Origin: Bin5 sp034422415
GTDB taxonomy: Bacteria > Chloroflexota > Anaerolineae > Caldilineales > Caldilineaceae
Direction of reading: 5' to 3'
DNA: 64,000 nt
Assembly (NCBI GenBank): GCA_965202955.1
Contig: OZ241871.1
Coordinates: 3,348,001 to 3,412,000 of the forward strand
Positions 24,185-33,114 of the stretch are shown here, in pieces. A program made the position numbers and the translations under genes. The notes beneath the pieces were generated by a model that was not told the origin of the DNA, did not search any database, and was given only the letters and a program-made list of their open reading frames with translations. The first letter of the stretch is position 1. Each line of letters starts with the position of its first letter.

Positions 24185-25453
24185 ATGCCGACCCCGCAAC
24201 CCCAGAGAGTCGGAATCTCACCCCAACGTCTCGCACGCGTTGACAGCCTCCTCGAGCGATACGTGCAGGGAGGCCTGCTATCCGGCGCCCTCGGTCTCAT
24301 CTATCGCAAGGGCGAAGTCGCATACACCCGCGCCTTCGGCCAGCGCGACTTGGAGGCTGGCCGCCCCATGACCGAGGATACGATCTTCCGAATCTACTCG
24401 ATGACCAAGCCGATCACCGCCGTCGCTGCACTCATGCTATTCGAAGAAGGACACTTTCTCCTCGATGACCCGATCGCAACACACCTGCCCGAGTTCGAGG
24501 ATGCAAAGGTCTTCACCGGTGATCTCGAGAACCTTGAGCCTCCGGAGCGGCCCATCACCGTCAAGGACCTCTTCATGCACACCGCAGGCCTGAGCTACGG
24601 CTGGGACCGGGACTCTCCGGTCGACAAAGTGTACCGCCGGCAGGTCGGCGACCGCGACAAGCTCCCCCTCGAAACCGTGGTGCAGAAGCTGGCCCGGCTG
24701 CCATTGCTCTACCACCCCGGCGACCGCTGGCACTACAGCCTGGCGACCGCCGTACTGGGACGTCTGGTCGAGGTGCTTTCAGGAAAACCGCTCGACGACT
24801 TCTTTCGCCGGGAGATCTTTAAACCGCTGGCCATGCACGACACTGCCTTCCATGTGCCCGTCGAGTCGCTCGAACGCTTCTCCGCCTCCTACTGCCCTCT
24901 CGGCGGCTTCAGCCTCGGCCGCGATCTGGGACGCAATTCCAGGACCCGGAGCGCGCCGGTAGACGACGTTGAACACGGCGGCGAACCGAAAATCGAGCTG
25001 CACGAGTCGCCGCGCGCCAGCCGCTTTGCAAAGCCACCAATCTTCCTCTCTGGAGGGGGCGGCCTCGTTTCGACCATCGGAGATTACCTGCGTTTCGCCC
25101 AGATGCTGCTCCACGGCGGCGAGCTCGACGGTACCCGCCTGCTCGGTCGAAAGACCGTCGACATGATGCGCGCCAACCACCTTCCCTCCAACCTGGTCCC
25201 TATCGTTCTGAACGGTATCCCCAACGCCGGTTACGGCTTCGGCCTCGGTGTCAGTGTTCTTGTCGACCTGCCCGCTTCCGGGGCCCCCGGCAGCGCCGGG
25301 ATCTTTGGCTGGGGCGGCGCCGCCACAACCCAATTCTGGATCGATCCCGAAGAGGAGATGCTGGGCATCTTCATGACCCAGTTCATGCCTTCCGGCCACT
25401 ATCCTGTCACCCGTGAATTCCGTGTGGCCGCCTACCAGGCCCTGGTCGCCTGA
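24185..25453 (+). CDS. Beta-lactamase-family serine hydrolase, copy 2 (tandem paralogue)
   Basis: A 422-residue protein clearly homologous along its whole length to the preceding gene, with the same S72-M-T-K75 motif, the Tyr box WHYSLATAVLGRLVE, FLSGGGGLVST and GIFGWGGAATTQFWIDP. The ATG at 24185 is chosen because it aligns with the start of copy 1 and has AAAGGA 8 bases before it; a GTG at 24155 is also in frame. The main divergence lies in a linker near 230-270. The 210 bases between the copies hold no gene. Substrate unknown; the downstream oxidoreductase and isomerase suggest a catabolic setting. Confidence 0.88.
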   Translation: MPTPQPQRVGISPQRLARVDSLLERYVQGGLLSGALGLIYRKGEVAYTRAFGQRDLEAGRPMTEDTIFRIYSMTKPITAVAALMLFEEGHFLLDDPIATHLPEFEDAKVFTGDLENLEPPERPITVKDLFMHTAGLSYGWDRDSPVDKVYRRQVGDRDKLPLETVVQKLARLPLLYHPGDRWHYSLATAVLGRLVEVLSGKPLDDFFRREIFKPLAMHDTAFHVPVESLERFSASYCPLGGFSLGRDLGRNSRTRSAPVDDVEHGGEPKIELHESPRASRFAKPPIFLSGGGGLVSTIGDYLRFAQMLLHGGELDGTRLLGRKTVDMMRANHLPSNLVPIVLNGIPNAGYGFGLGVSVLVDLPASGAPGSAGIFGWGGAATTQFWIDPEEEMLGIFMTQFMPSGHYPVTREFRVAAYQALVA

Positions 25454-25479
25454 AGAATGAGCCCCAGCAGGAGTTGACT

Positions 25480-26565
25480 GTGCCTATCCAAAAGGAGTCC
25501 CGCCTCCTCCGCATTGGCGTGCTCGGCGCTGGACCGATCGCGCAGATCGCCCATCTTGAGTCCTGCCGCAAAGGGCGCAATACCCAGCTCTACGCACTCT
25601 GCGAGGCCGCGCCCGACCTGCTGGCGCGCGTCGCCGCCATCCATCGCCCCCAACGCAGCTTCCTCCACTACGCCGAAATGCTCGCTGACTCCCGCGTCGA
25701 TGCCGTTATCGTCGGCGTGGCCGATCAGTTTCACACCAACCTGGCGCTCCAGGCCCTCGAAGCCGGCAAACACGTGCTCGTCGAAAAACCGATGGGCGTT
25801 ACCGTCGAAGAGTGTGAGGAGCTGCGCGACGCAGTGACCTCTTCCGGCCTTACCCTGCAGGTGGGCCACAACCGCCGTTTCGACCCCGGCATCATCCATG
25901 CCCGTAACTTCATCCAGGAACAAATCGGTGGGCTGATTTCAGCCCAATTCTGGTACTACGACTCCGTCCACCGCTACACCATGACCGACGCCCTGCAACC
26001 CCTGATCGCAACCAGCGCGCAGGTCCTCCGGCCTTCCGGCAACCCCAAGGGGGACCGCCGCCGCTATCTCATGCTCGCCCACGGCAGCCACCTGACCGAC
26101 ACCGCCCGCTTCCTTTCACAGAGCAGGATTACCCAGGTGCGCTCTCGCCTGCTGGAACGCTTCGACCGCCGCTGCTGGTTCGTCGACGTGGCCTACGCCG
26201 ACGGCAGCCTCGGCCATCTCGAGCTGACCGTCACCGTGGCAGGCGACTTCGAAGAAGGCTTCCGCATCCAGGGCGAACACGGCAGCGTCAACGGTCGCCT
26301 TCCCATCTCCTGGTATCACAAGGCCGGCTTCGTCGAGTGTTTTTCCACCGCCGATGACCTTTACACCCGCCCCTTGGGGCAGGACGGCCACGGCTACCGA
26401 CGCCAGCTTGAAGGCTGGGCTGACACAGTTCTGCATAGCAAGCAGCAGTGGGGCGCCAACGTCCACGACGGGCTCGCGTCGATGCGGGCGATGGCCGCGA
26501 TTGCCCGCTCCGCGGCAACCGGCGGCGATTGGATAGCGCTCAATTCAGTCTCAGGAGGCGTCTGA
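25480..26565 (+). CDS. Gfo/Idh/MocA-family NAD(P)-dependent oxidoreductase
   Basis: A 361-residue protein with an N-terminal Rossmann fold (RIGVLGAGPIAQIAHLESC, about 10-28), VIVGVADQFHTNLALQALEAGKHVLVEKPMG with the conserved EKP lysine, and a C-terminal substrate domain containing HGSHLTDTARFL. Relatives oxidise sugars or inositols. The GTG at 25480 has AGGAG 6 bases upstream and is preferred to a TTG at 25474. The TIM-barrel isomerase gene starts directly after its stop codon, a pairing often seen in sugar and inositol catabolism. Confidence 0.92.
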   Translation: MPIQKESRLLRIGVLGAGPIAQIAHLESCRKGRNTQLYALCEAAPDLLARVAAIHRPQRSFLHYAEMLADSRVDAVIVGVADQFHTNLALQALEAGKHVLVEKPMGVTVEECEELRDAVTSSGLTLQVGHNRRFDPGIIHARNFIQEQIGGLISAQFWYYDSVHRYTMTDALQPLIATSAQVLRPSGNPKGDRRRYLMLAHGSHLTDTARFLSQSRITQVRSRLLERFDRRCWFVDVAYADGSLGHLELTVTVAGDFEEGFRIQGEHGSVNGRLPISWYHKAGFVECFSTADDLYTRPLGQDGHGYRRQLEGWADTVLHSKQQWGANVHDGLASMRAMAAIARSAATGGDWIALNSVSGGV

Positions 26566-27402
26566 ATGCAGATCGGCATCTTCGCACGCACCTTCGCAGC
26601 CCCCACGCTCGCAGAAGTATTGGACGCAGTCGCGGCGCACGGCATCCGTCACATCCAGTTCAACGTCAGTTGCATGGGTCCCGCCGATATGCCCGACGGC
26701 CCGGACGCCGCCGCCTTCTCGCGGGCGCGGCAGCAGATGATTGCCCGCAATATCGAAGCCGTCTCCCTCTCCGCCACCTACAACATGATCCACCCCGACC
26801 CGGCCGTCCGCGACCAGGGTATGCGTCGGCTGCAGCTGCGAGCCGCCCACGCCGCCGATCTAGGCACAGACCTGCTTACCCTCTGCACCGGGACCCGCAA
26901 CCCACACAACATGTGGGCCGGACATCCGCAAAACGACTCGCCCGAAGCCTGGTCAGATCTGCTGGCCGCTATCGGGCAGGCCCTCACAGTCGCGTCGGAA
27001 CACAACGTCCGCCTCGGCATCGAACCCGAGGTGTCAAACGTCGTAAGCTCGCCCGGCAAAGCACGCCAACTCCTGGACACGATGCAGTCCCAAAGATTGA
27101 CGATCGTGATGGACGGCGCTAACGTCTTCCCCGCGGGAACAATCCACCGCCAGCGGCAGGTCCTCGACGAAACCTTCGATCTGCTGGGGGAGCACATCGC
27201 CCTGGCCCACGCCAAAGACCTCAGCCGGGACGGCGAGGCCGGACACGAAGCCGCCGGTACCGGCCTCCTCGACTACGACCATTACCTGGAACTGCTGCAC
27301 CGCAGCGGCTACCGCGGCGCGCTCGTGCTTCACAGCCTGTCACCCGACCAGGTTCCCGGCTGCGTGGGCTTCCTGCAGAAGAAGCTACAGGCAATTGTGT
27401 GA
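26566..27402 (+). CDS. Sugar phosphate isomerase/epimerase family (xylose-isomerase-like TIM barrel)
   Basis: A 278-residue AP-endonuclease-2-type TIM barrel. Strand and metal-site motifs are HIQFNVSC, LTLCTGTRN, LGIEPEVSNVV (metal Glu), IVMDGANVFP (Asp-x-x-Asn in place of the usual DxxH) and LAHAKDLSRDG (His and Asp). AGGAGG inside the end of the preceding gene serves its ATG, which immediately follows that gene's TGA. Relatives epimerise or isomerise keto-sugars and inositol derivatives. The exact substrate cannot be told. Confidence 0.9.
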   Translation: MQIGIFARTFAAPTLAEVLDAVAAHGIRHIQFNVSCMGPADMPDGPDAAAFSRARQQMIARNIEAVSLSATYNMIHPDPAVRDQGMRRLQLRAAHAADLGTDLLTLCTGTRNPHNMWAGHPQNDSPEAWSDLLAAIGQALTVASEHNVRLGIEPEVSNVVSSPGKARQLLDTMQSQRLTIVMDGANVFPAGTIHRQRQVLDETFDLLGEHIALAHAKDLSRDGEAGHEAAGTGLLDYDHYLELLHRSGYRGALVLHSLSPDQVPGCVGFLQKKLQAIV

Positions 27403-27418
27403 AACAGGGGCTAAACCC

Positions 27419-27859
27419 ATGAATCCATCAATGAGAGTAACTGACGTCCTTGAGTCCGCACTGTACGTAACCGACCTTGAGGCCGCGCAGAGCTTCTACA
27501 CCGAAATCCTCGGTCTTTCCTTCTATTCCAAAGTGGAGGGTCGCCACCTCTTCCTGCGTTGCGGGCACAGGATGGTCCTCCTCTTCAACGCGGAGGCGAC
27601 ATCGGTCTCAGTCGGCGGCCCTGCGGACGCACCCGTCCACGGCGCACGCGGGCCAGGACACCTAGCCTTCGCTGTGCCTGAACATGAGATTGACCGCTGG
27701 AAAGAAAATCTTGCCGAAAACGGCGTGGAGATCGAGAGGGAGATCCAATTTGGAAAGAGCCGCTCGATTTACTTTCGCGATCCCTCCGGCAACAGTCTGG
27801 AGATAACCTCGCCGCGCCTATGGGGGATCGAGGAAGATACGCTCCTGCGAGCCAGCTGA
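27419..27859 (+). CDS. VOC-superfamily (glyoxalase/dioxygenase fold) protein
   Basis: A 146-residue protein of two beta-alpha-beta-beta-beta units: VLESALYVTDLEAAQSFYTEILGL (about 10-33) and GHLAFAVPEHEIDRWKENL, ending in YFRDPSGNSLEIT. The second-half metal ligands His81 and the Glu of LEIT are present; the usual His of the first strand is Glu12. It may be a dioxygenase, a lyase or an isomerase. ATG 27431 is an alternative start. Last gene of the cluster running from the oxidoreductase at 25480. Confidence 0.87.
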   Translation: MNPSMRVTDVLESALYVTDLEAAQSFYTEILGLSFYSKVEGRHLFLRCGHRMVLLFNAEATSVSVGGPADAPVHGARGPGHLAFAVPEHEIDRWKENLAENGVEIEREIQFGKSRSIYFRDPSGNSLEITSPRLWGIEEDTLLRAS

Positions 27860-27867
27860 GCGAAGGC

Positions 27868-28677
27868 TCATTCTGCCCCAGAGGGAAACCGCGCCTCCAT
27901 CCACGCCCGCCATTCAGGCTGCTCGCGCGAAACCACTTCGGCGGCATCCTCACCGTACAGATAGATCCGCACCGAAATGAACTGAGCATCCTCCATTGGC
28001 ATCGCAAACAGATGGGCCACACCTGACGTCGGCTGATCCAGACGCACAATTAGCTCCGTATCGTCGGGCGCACAGTCAACCGTGCCTGCGAATCGCGGCG
28101 ACTCAGCCGGCGCTTCCCTGAATTCCCCCTCCTTGGCACCATCGGCAAACCCAAGCCCCTGCGCAAGCGTCTCCCACGCCTCAGCGTCGCCCGGGGCCGT
28201 ACCATACAGCTCCAACTGCGTGCACGGTTGCCCGCGGAAGTGCGTCATGTAAGTCCGCAAAATACGGAAGAAAGACGGCCATCCCGCCTCTACGCCCAGC
28301 AGATGGGCGTCGCGCTCATCGCTATCAATGTACAAACTGTGCTCCACGCGCACGACGCACCCCCCGGCCGCTGCCTCTTCCACGCGCCACTCCGTCGTAA
28401 CCGGCGCCCCCTCCTCAACAAAGTCACTGCTCTCAGACCTGAAACCGCGCGGCGGGTCCCACGCCAATACCGTCGACACTGACTCCATGCCGGGCCCGAA
28501 CTGCCACACGATACGCTTCGGTTGCCCAGCCGCGTCGAGCTCGAACTCCGCCGGTACGAACCAGGACAAGACCCCCGCCGGTGTCGCGATCGCCCGCCAC
28601 GCCTCCTCGACCGTACCCGGCACCTCGACCTCGACCTGCACCGACCTGCGCCCCGACGCCTCTATGATTACGCCCAT
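27868..28677 (-). CDS. SRPBCC (AHSA1-type) domain protein with extra C-terminal domain
   Basis: A 269-residue protein. Residues about 8-150 form an AHSA1/START-like lipid-binding fold: VEVEVPGTVEEAWRAIATPAG, LSWFVPAEFE, GTVEEA and a late W-P-S-F-F helix. Residues about 170-269 are an additional acidic domain (FAGTVDCAPDDTELIVRL ... EQPEWRAWMEARFP) that I cannot assign; it may be a second degenerate copy. GAGGAG stands 5 bases before the ATG at 28677, which decides the start. It converges on the VOC gene with 8 bases between stops. Function unknown. Confidence 0.8.
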   Translation of the reverse strand: MGVIIEASGRRSVQVEVEVPGTVEEAWRAIATPAGVLSWFVPAEFELDAAGQPKRIVWQFGPGMESVSTVLAWDPPRGFRSESSDFVEEGAPVTTEWRVEEAAAGGCVVRVEHSLYIDSDERDAHLLGVEAGWPSFFRILRTYMTHFRGQPCTQLELYGTAPGDAEAWETLAQGLGFADGAKEGEFREAPAESPRFAGTVDCAPDDTELIVRLDQPTSGVAHLFAMPMEDAQFISVRIYLYGEDAAEVVSREQPEWRAWMEARFPSGAE

Positions 28678-28810
28678 GAGTTCTCCTCGATGCCGTCTAC
28701 ATTCCTCTGCTGCTAGCCTACGTCCTTGCCCAATGTAACCTAATCTGCAACTGCCAGTGTATTCCTTCAGATCCAGGCACAAATGCCGCCCGACCGGAAC
28801 GTACTCTGGT

Positions 28811-28839
28811 TTGTTGACTGCCCCGGCAACACGTACAAT
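28811..28839 (+). promoter_or_regulatory. Predicted promoter of the Yip1-like gene
   Basis: TTGTTG (28811-28816), 17-base spacer, TACAAT (28834-28839). The transcript would start near 28846, about 117 bases before the ATG at 28963. Confidence 0.45.
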
Positions 28840-28962
28840 ATCAAGACCCTCTAATTCCAGTGAATCGGGGGCATCGCAATCCTGCTGGTGGCCCCGCGCG
28901 CGAAAACTACGTCGAGCCGCGAGGGCATCCATTGTCCCAAAGTAAATTGAGAGGATTGAGCT

Positions 28963-29646
28963 ATGGACTTCAAGGGGATGTTCCAGACCTGGATCAAGGT
29001 GCTGTCCAGCCCGGGCCAGGAGGTCTTCGTCGCCGAAAGAGAAAGCGCCGCGGCGAAACTGTCGACCGCGCTCGTGTGGATGATACTAGCCTCAATTGTC
29101 TCAGCCCTTCTTGGACTGGTGCAGACACAGTTGGCTGTCGCCGGCCTGGAGGGCTCGTTCGACACGATGCTCGACCAATTCAGAGAAGAGTTGCCCCCTG
29201 ACGCGCCGCCAGAGCTTCTCACTGCCTTTGAGTCCTTTTTCGAAGTCATGCCCACGTTGATAGGCTCTGCCAGCCTGAGTACGATCATTGTCGGTCCGTT
29301 ATCCTTTCTCGTAGTGGTGGGCGTCTTCCACGTGATCGCCTCTCTGCTGCGCGGACAAGGACATTACGGTCGATTCGCCTATCTCGTTGCCGCCTACTGG
29401 GCGCCAATTACCATAGCCAGTTCACTTCTCAGCATCGTCCCGATCGTCGGAGGCTGCCTAGGACCCATCCTGATTATTTACGCCTTTGTACTGACTTTCT
29501 TCGCCGCCAAAGTGGAGTATGGACTTTCTGACGGAAGAGCGATTACTGTAGTGGTGGCCCCGATCTTGTTGGGCATCCTTTTGTCAATCTGTTTTGTCGT
29601 CGTCATCTTCGGCGTCGCAGTCGCGGCCATCCAGGACTTCCAGTGA
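28963..29646 (+). CDS. Yip1-domain-like integral membrane protein
   Basis: A 227-residue protein with about five membrane helices after an amphipathic start (MDFKGMFQTWIKVLSSPGQEVF, typical of bacterial Yip1/DUF1282-type proteins). Hydrophobic segments are near 38-60, 104-130, 140-168 and 190-222. A polar 40-residue loop separates the first two helices. Molecular role is unknown. Its TGA overlaps the GTG start of the amidohydrolase gene (GTGA). Confidence 0.72.
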   Translation: MDFKGMFQTWIKVLSSPGQEVFVAERESAAAKLSTALVWMILASIVSALLGLVQTQLAVAGLEGSFDTMLDQFREELPPDAPPELLTAFESFFEVMPTLIGSASLSTIIVGPLSFLVVVGVFHVIASLLRGQGHYGRFAYLVAAYWAPITIASSLLSIVPIVGGCLGPILIIYAFVLTFFAAKVEYGLSDGRAITVVVAPILLGILLSICFVVVIFGVAVAAIQDFQ

Positions 29647-30548
29647 CCGTCATCGACGCCCACAACCACCCCGATTGGCACGGCCACGACCTCTCCAGGT
29701 TTCTGGCCAACATGGACCGCCACGGCATCGACAAGACCTGGCTCCTCTCCTGGGAATGCCCGCCGGACGAGTTTGACCCCGCGGGCTACTTCCCTGTCAT
29801 GCATTTTGGCGACGGCCGTGCCTACCCCGTCCCGTTCGCCGCCTGCCTGCGCTACAAACAGGCCGCGCCCGAACGCTTCATCCTCGGCTATGCCCCTGAC
29901 CCACGCCGCCCCGAAGCCATCGACCAGATCCAGGCCGCAATCGAGATTCACGGAGTCCAGGTCTGCGGCGAAATCAAGCTGCGCATGCTCTACGATAACC
30001 CCGACGCGCTGCGCCTCTTCCACTTCTGCGGCGAAAAAGGTCTGCCGGTCACCGTCCACATCGACTACCCCATCCCCACCGGGCGCCGCTACCCCCGCAC
30101 CGACTGGTGGTACGGCGGCAGCATCGACGCCTTTGAACGCGCGCTGCAGGCCTGCCCCGATACTATCTTCATCGGTCACGCGCCCGGCTTCTGGGCCCAC
30201 ATCTCCGGCGACGACCAGTTCAATAAAGTCGGCTATCCCAGGGGGCCTGTGCTGCCCGGCGGCAGGCTTTTCCACCTCTTCCGCACCTATCCCAACCTCT
30301 ACGCCGACCTCTCAGCCGGTTCAGCCTACACTGCGCTGACCAGGGACTTCAGCCAGCTCAACCCCGATGCCCTTCCCCCCGAAAACAAGGCCTCCGCCTC
30401 CCCTTTCCTGCTCGAATTCCAGGATCGCCTTCTCTTCGGCCGCGATTACTTCGACGACCGCATGCAGACGCTCCTCAACGGCCTTGACCTGCCGCCTGAA
30501 GTCCGCCGCAAGATCTTTTGCGCCAATGCCCAGTCGCTTCTGGCGTGA
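29643..30548 (+). CDS. Amidohydrolase_2-family metal-dependent hydrolase
   Basis: A 301-residue TIM-barrel hydrolase. The N-terminal metal motif is DAHNHPDWHG (D5, H7, H9). Later signs are EIKLRMLYDN, VTVHIDYP (metal His), FIGHAPGFW (metal His) and LLFGRDYFDD (the catalytic Asp). Relatives are decarboxylases or lactonases acting on small acids. It is translationally coupled to the membrane protein before it and converges on the nucleoside hydrolase. A different amidohydrolase lies at 42232. Confidence 0.88.
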   Translation: MTVIDAHNHPDWHGHDLSRFLANMDRHGIDKTWLLSWECPPDEFDPAGYFPVMHFGDGRAYPVPFAACLRYKQAAPERFILGYAPDPRRPEAIDQIQAAIEIHGVQVCGEIKLRMLYDNPDALRLFHFCGEKGLPVTVHIDYPIPTGRRYPRTDWWYGGSIDAFERALQACPDTIFIGHAPGFWAHISGDDQFNKVGYPRGPVLPGGRLFHLFRTYPNLYADLSAGSAYTALTRDFSQLNPDALPPENKASASPFLLEFQDRLLFGRDYFDDRMQTLLNGLDLPPEVRRKIFCANAQSLLA

Positions 30549-30644
30549 GACTCGGTTTTCCAGTTAGGGAATCTTCCCAAGCACATCCAATTCCCGGCCC
30601 CAATGCCGCCGACGTCCATAACCATCGATGAACCACCGACCATT

Positions 30645-31616
30645 TCAGGTCCGCCGTTCCCCACTAACCACTGCAGTTTCCACCCCAAGAGCAGAAGCAA
30701 ACAACCGCCGGTAACGCGCCGTATCCACATTCGTGATAACGTCGATCTCCGACCACTCCTCTTCGCCTTCCGGCGGACTCCAAAGGCGACGGTCGAAGAC
30801 TGTCGCCCCTCTCGTCGCGTCGCCCTTCAACTCCACCCGCACCGGGCAACGGACCGTCTCAGCCCCCTCCGGGTCGATGACCGCCGCGACCGTCCCTGCA
30901 TCGCCGATCAGCGAAAAGTCCGCTGCGAAGTAACGGCAATAGTGCAGCGCGATGCCGCCGGCAAGGCGCGCCCCAGCGCCCGCCGCCCGCGTCATCTTTT
31001 CCGCCTCCTCCCGTGTTAGCCGCACCTGCATGAAAGGGTCCAGCGGATAGAGCGTCACGGGCAGCCCGCTTCCCAAGACGATCGCCGCCGCCTCCGGGTC
31101 GCAACGAACGTTGAACTCAGCCGCCGCCGTCGCATTGCCCGGCGCCGCATACGTTCCTCCCATCAGGTACAGACGGGCGATCTTCTCCCCGACATGCGGA
31201 TAAGTCCGCAGCAACATGGCGATATTCGTCAGCGGGGCCAGGCAGATCAGCGTCAGGGGCTCGCCGGACTCGGTCAACAGCTCGCGAAGAAACTCGACCG
31301 CATGGACATCGAGCACGCGCCGCTTAGGCGAAGGCAGCCCCAGGTCCCCCATCCCGTCACTCCCGTGCAGCGCCGGCGGCGGCAATCCGGCATCCACAAT
31401 CGGCCTCTCCATTCCCACCGCAACCGGCACCGCCGGCGCGTCGATCGCGTCCATCAGAGTGAGCGTATTCGTCACCACCTGCTCGAGGCCGCAGTTGCCA
31501 GCCACACAGGTGATGCCGCGCACCTCCAACGCCGGCGACGCCATCGCCAGCAACAGCGCCAGCGCATCATCGCCGCCGGTGTCAACGTCGAGCACTACGG
31601 GAAGAGCCGAAGACAT
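30645..31616 (-). CDS. Nucleoside hydrolase (inosine/uridine-preferring type)
   Basis: A 323-residue enzyme expected to split nucleosides into base and ribose. The calcium-binding N-terminus is LDVDTGGDDALALLLA (about 8-23); HGSDGMGDLG, LAPLTNIA, LMGGTYAAPGNATAAAEFNVRCDPEAA (ribose binding) and a late DAGTVAAVIDP are all present. It starts 13 bases after the MFS gene on the same strand, so the two form an operon, suggesting that the transporter brings in the nucleoside or exports a product. Confidence 0.93.
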   Translation of the reverse strand: MSSALPVVLDVDTGGDDALALLLAMASPALEVRGITCVAGNCGLEQVVTNTLTLMDAIDAPAVPVAVGMERPIVDAGLPPPALHGSDGMGDLGLPSPKRRVLDVHAVEFLRELLTESGEPLTLICLAPLTNIAMLLRTYPHVGEKIARLYLMGGTYAAPGNATAAAEFNVRCDPEAAAIVLGSGLPVTLYPLDPFMQVRLTREEAEKMTRAAGAGARLAGGIALHYCRYFAADFSLIGDAGTVAAVIDPEGAETVRCPVRVELKGDATRGATVFDRRLWSPPEGEEEWSEIDVITNVDTARYRRLFASALGVETAVVSGERRT

Positions 31617-31629
31617 CGCCTATCTCCTC

Positions 31630-32868
31630 TCAGGCCTGCGCCTGGTCCTTCATCTCTACAGGCGTCCTGCCTCGACTGCTCAGCGCCAGCCCCAGCGCCG
31701 CCATCAGCACCGCGCCCAGCACCGGCGCAACCACGAGAGTTTCCAGGGCAGCCTCAAGCGAAAGTTGGTCCGCCAGCCTTCCGGTAAACGTAGCACCCAG
31801 CCCGCCCGGCCACCAACCCAGCCCCATCACCAGGCCCGACGCCATCGCCAGTCCCCTCGGCCACACCTCCTGCGCCATAACCACCGTCGTCGGGTATGTG
31901 CAGCCCAGTGCAAATCCAATCGCAGCCGCGAACATGAACTGAACGAAGCCGTCCGCCTGCACAAAAAGCCAGTAAGCCGGACCCATCAACGCGAAACTGA
32001 GCAGCAGCAACTGCCAGCGGCCGAACCGGTCAGACAGTATTCCCCCGATCAGGCTGCCCGCGCCGATGAAGAGCGAGAAAACAAACAGCATCTGCCCGCC
32101 ATAGACGACTGAATAGCCGCGACTCTCCAGCAAAGTCGGCAAATACGTCGTCAGACTGAGTTGGAACCAAGAGCGCGTCATCGCCACCACGGTAATCAGC
32201 ACAATACCCAGCACGAATCCTTGCCCTGCCCGCGACTGCCGCGCCCGGTGCGCCTCCCGTTCACCCGTGCTCTCCCGCCCAAGCCCACTGACCAGCCAGA
32301 AGCCGGCCGCGATCACCACCGGCAGCAGCACGATCGTTCCCTTCAGCCCCAGAAGCCACAGCCCGAACCCCAGAAGCAGCGGACTGGTCGCCGAACCCAC
32401 ATTCCCGCCCACCGCAAAAAAAGATACAGCCCGCCCCGTCTTGCCATCCACCGTCGCTTTGCTGACAACCGAAGCGCCCGCCGGATGAAATGCAGCCGAA
32501 CCGAACCCGGCCAGCGCCACCGCTGCCATCAGCGTCCAATAGCTGTTGCTGAATCCGGCCACCGCCATCACCAGCCCCAGCCAAACGACGCTGAGCGCGG
32601 TGATGCGCCGCGAATCCCAGCGGTCGATGAAATAGCCAAAGACAGGCTGTCCTAGCGACATCGTCGTCGCCCCTACCAACGTAACCATGCCGATCTGTTC
32701 GTAGCTCAACCCGAACTCGGCCTGGAAGAGCGGGAAAAACACCGGAAGATACTGGTGAAAGAGTTCCAGCAGAAAGTGCCCCGACGCCACCAGGAACACC
32801 GTGTTCGTCAGAAACTCCTTCTTGAGCGAAGTCCGTGAAATGTCTTGGGCCTGCCGGTCACTGATCAT
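31630..32868 (-). CDS. MFS transporter, Fsr (fosmidomycin-resistance)-like branch
   Basis: A 412-residue, 12-helix protein. The first helix region ASGHFLLELFHQYLPVFFPLFQAEFGLSYEQIG resembles Fsr-type transporters; loop 2-3 is GYFIDRWDSRRIT, and AAFHPAGASVV in helix 4 is characteristic of that branch. It precedes the nucleoside hydrolase by 13 bases. Despite the family name, drug export is not implied here: the operon partner points to nucleoside or base traffic. Confidence 0.85.
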   Translation of the reverse strand: MISDRQAQDISRTSLKKEFLTNTVFLVASGHFLLELFHQYLPVFFPLFQAEFGLSYEQIGMVTLVGATTMSLGQPVFGYFIDRWDSRRITALSVVWLGLVMAVAGFSNSYWTLMAAVALAGFGSAAFHPAGASVVSKATVDGKTGRAVSFFAVGGNVGSATSPLLLGFGLWLLGLKGTIVLLPVVIAAGFWLVSGLGRESTGEREAHRARQSRAGQGFVLGIVLITVVAMTRSWFQLSLTTYLPTLLESRGYSVVYGGQMLFVFSLFIGAGSLIGGILSDRFGRWQLLLLSFALMGPAYWLFVQADGFVQFMFAAAIGFALGCTYPTTVVMAQEVWPRGLAMASGLVMGLGWWPGGLGATFTGRLADQLSLEAALETLVVAPVLGAVLMAALGLALSSRGRTPVEMKDQAQA

Positions 32869-33038
32869 CGCTGACTCGAATAAGAGCTATGTCGCCAATT
32901 GTCCCGTTCACCACCTGGGCACCTGCACCGGTTTTCCACCTCGCGCTTGCCATTCATCAGGTCGCGCCGTCGCTCATGAAGGCAAACAACAGAAAGAGGG
33001 ATTGAAGAACAAGATTCTTCATCCCTCCTCGGCAGGCA

Positions 33039-33047
33039 TGATAATAT
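33039..33047 (+). promoter_or_regulatory. Extended -10 element before the MFS gene at 33115
   Basis: TGATAATAT fits the extended -10 pattern (TGn followed by TAATAT). A weak TTCATC lies 18 bases upstream. The predicted start near 33054 would give a leader of about 60 bases. Confidence 0.4.
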
Positions 33048-33114
33048 GCAAGCCGGGAACTGGCAACTTATCATCGTGTGCGCGACCTCCGACGCAGCGC
33101 CGAGGAAAGACAGG

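Noticed and set aside
22709..25453. Antibiotic-resistance beta-lactamases
   Set aside because: SMTK and the Tyr box fit the broad serine hydrolase family, but there is no signal peptide and no KTG motif, and the setting is catabolic.
31630..32868. Fosmidomycin-resistance determinant
   Set aside because: The Fsr-like sequence places it in a branch only; the operon with a nucleoside hydrolase argues for a metabolic role.
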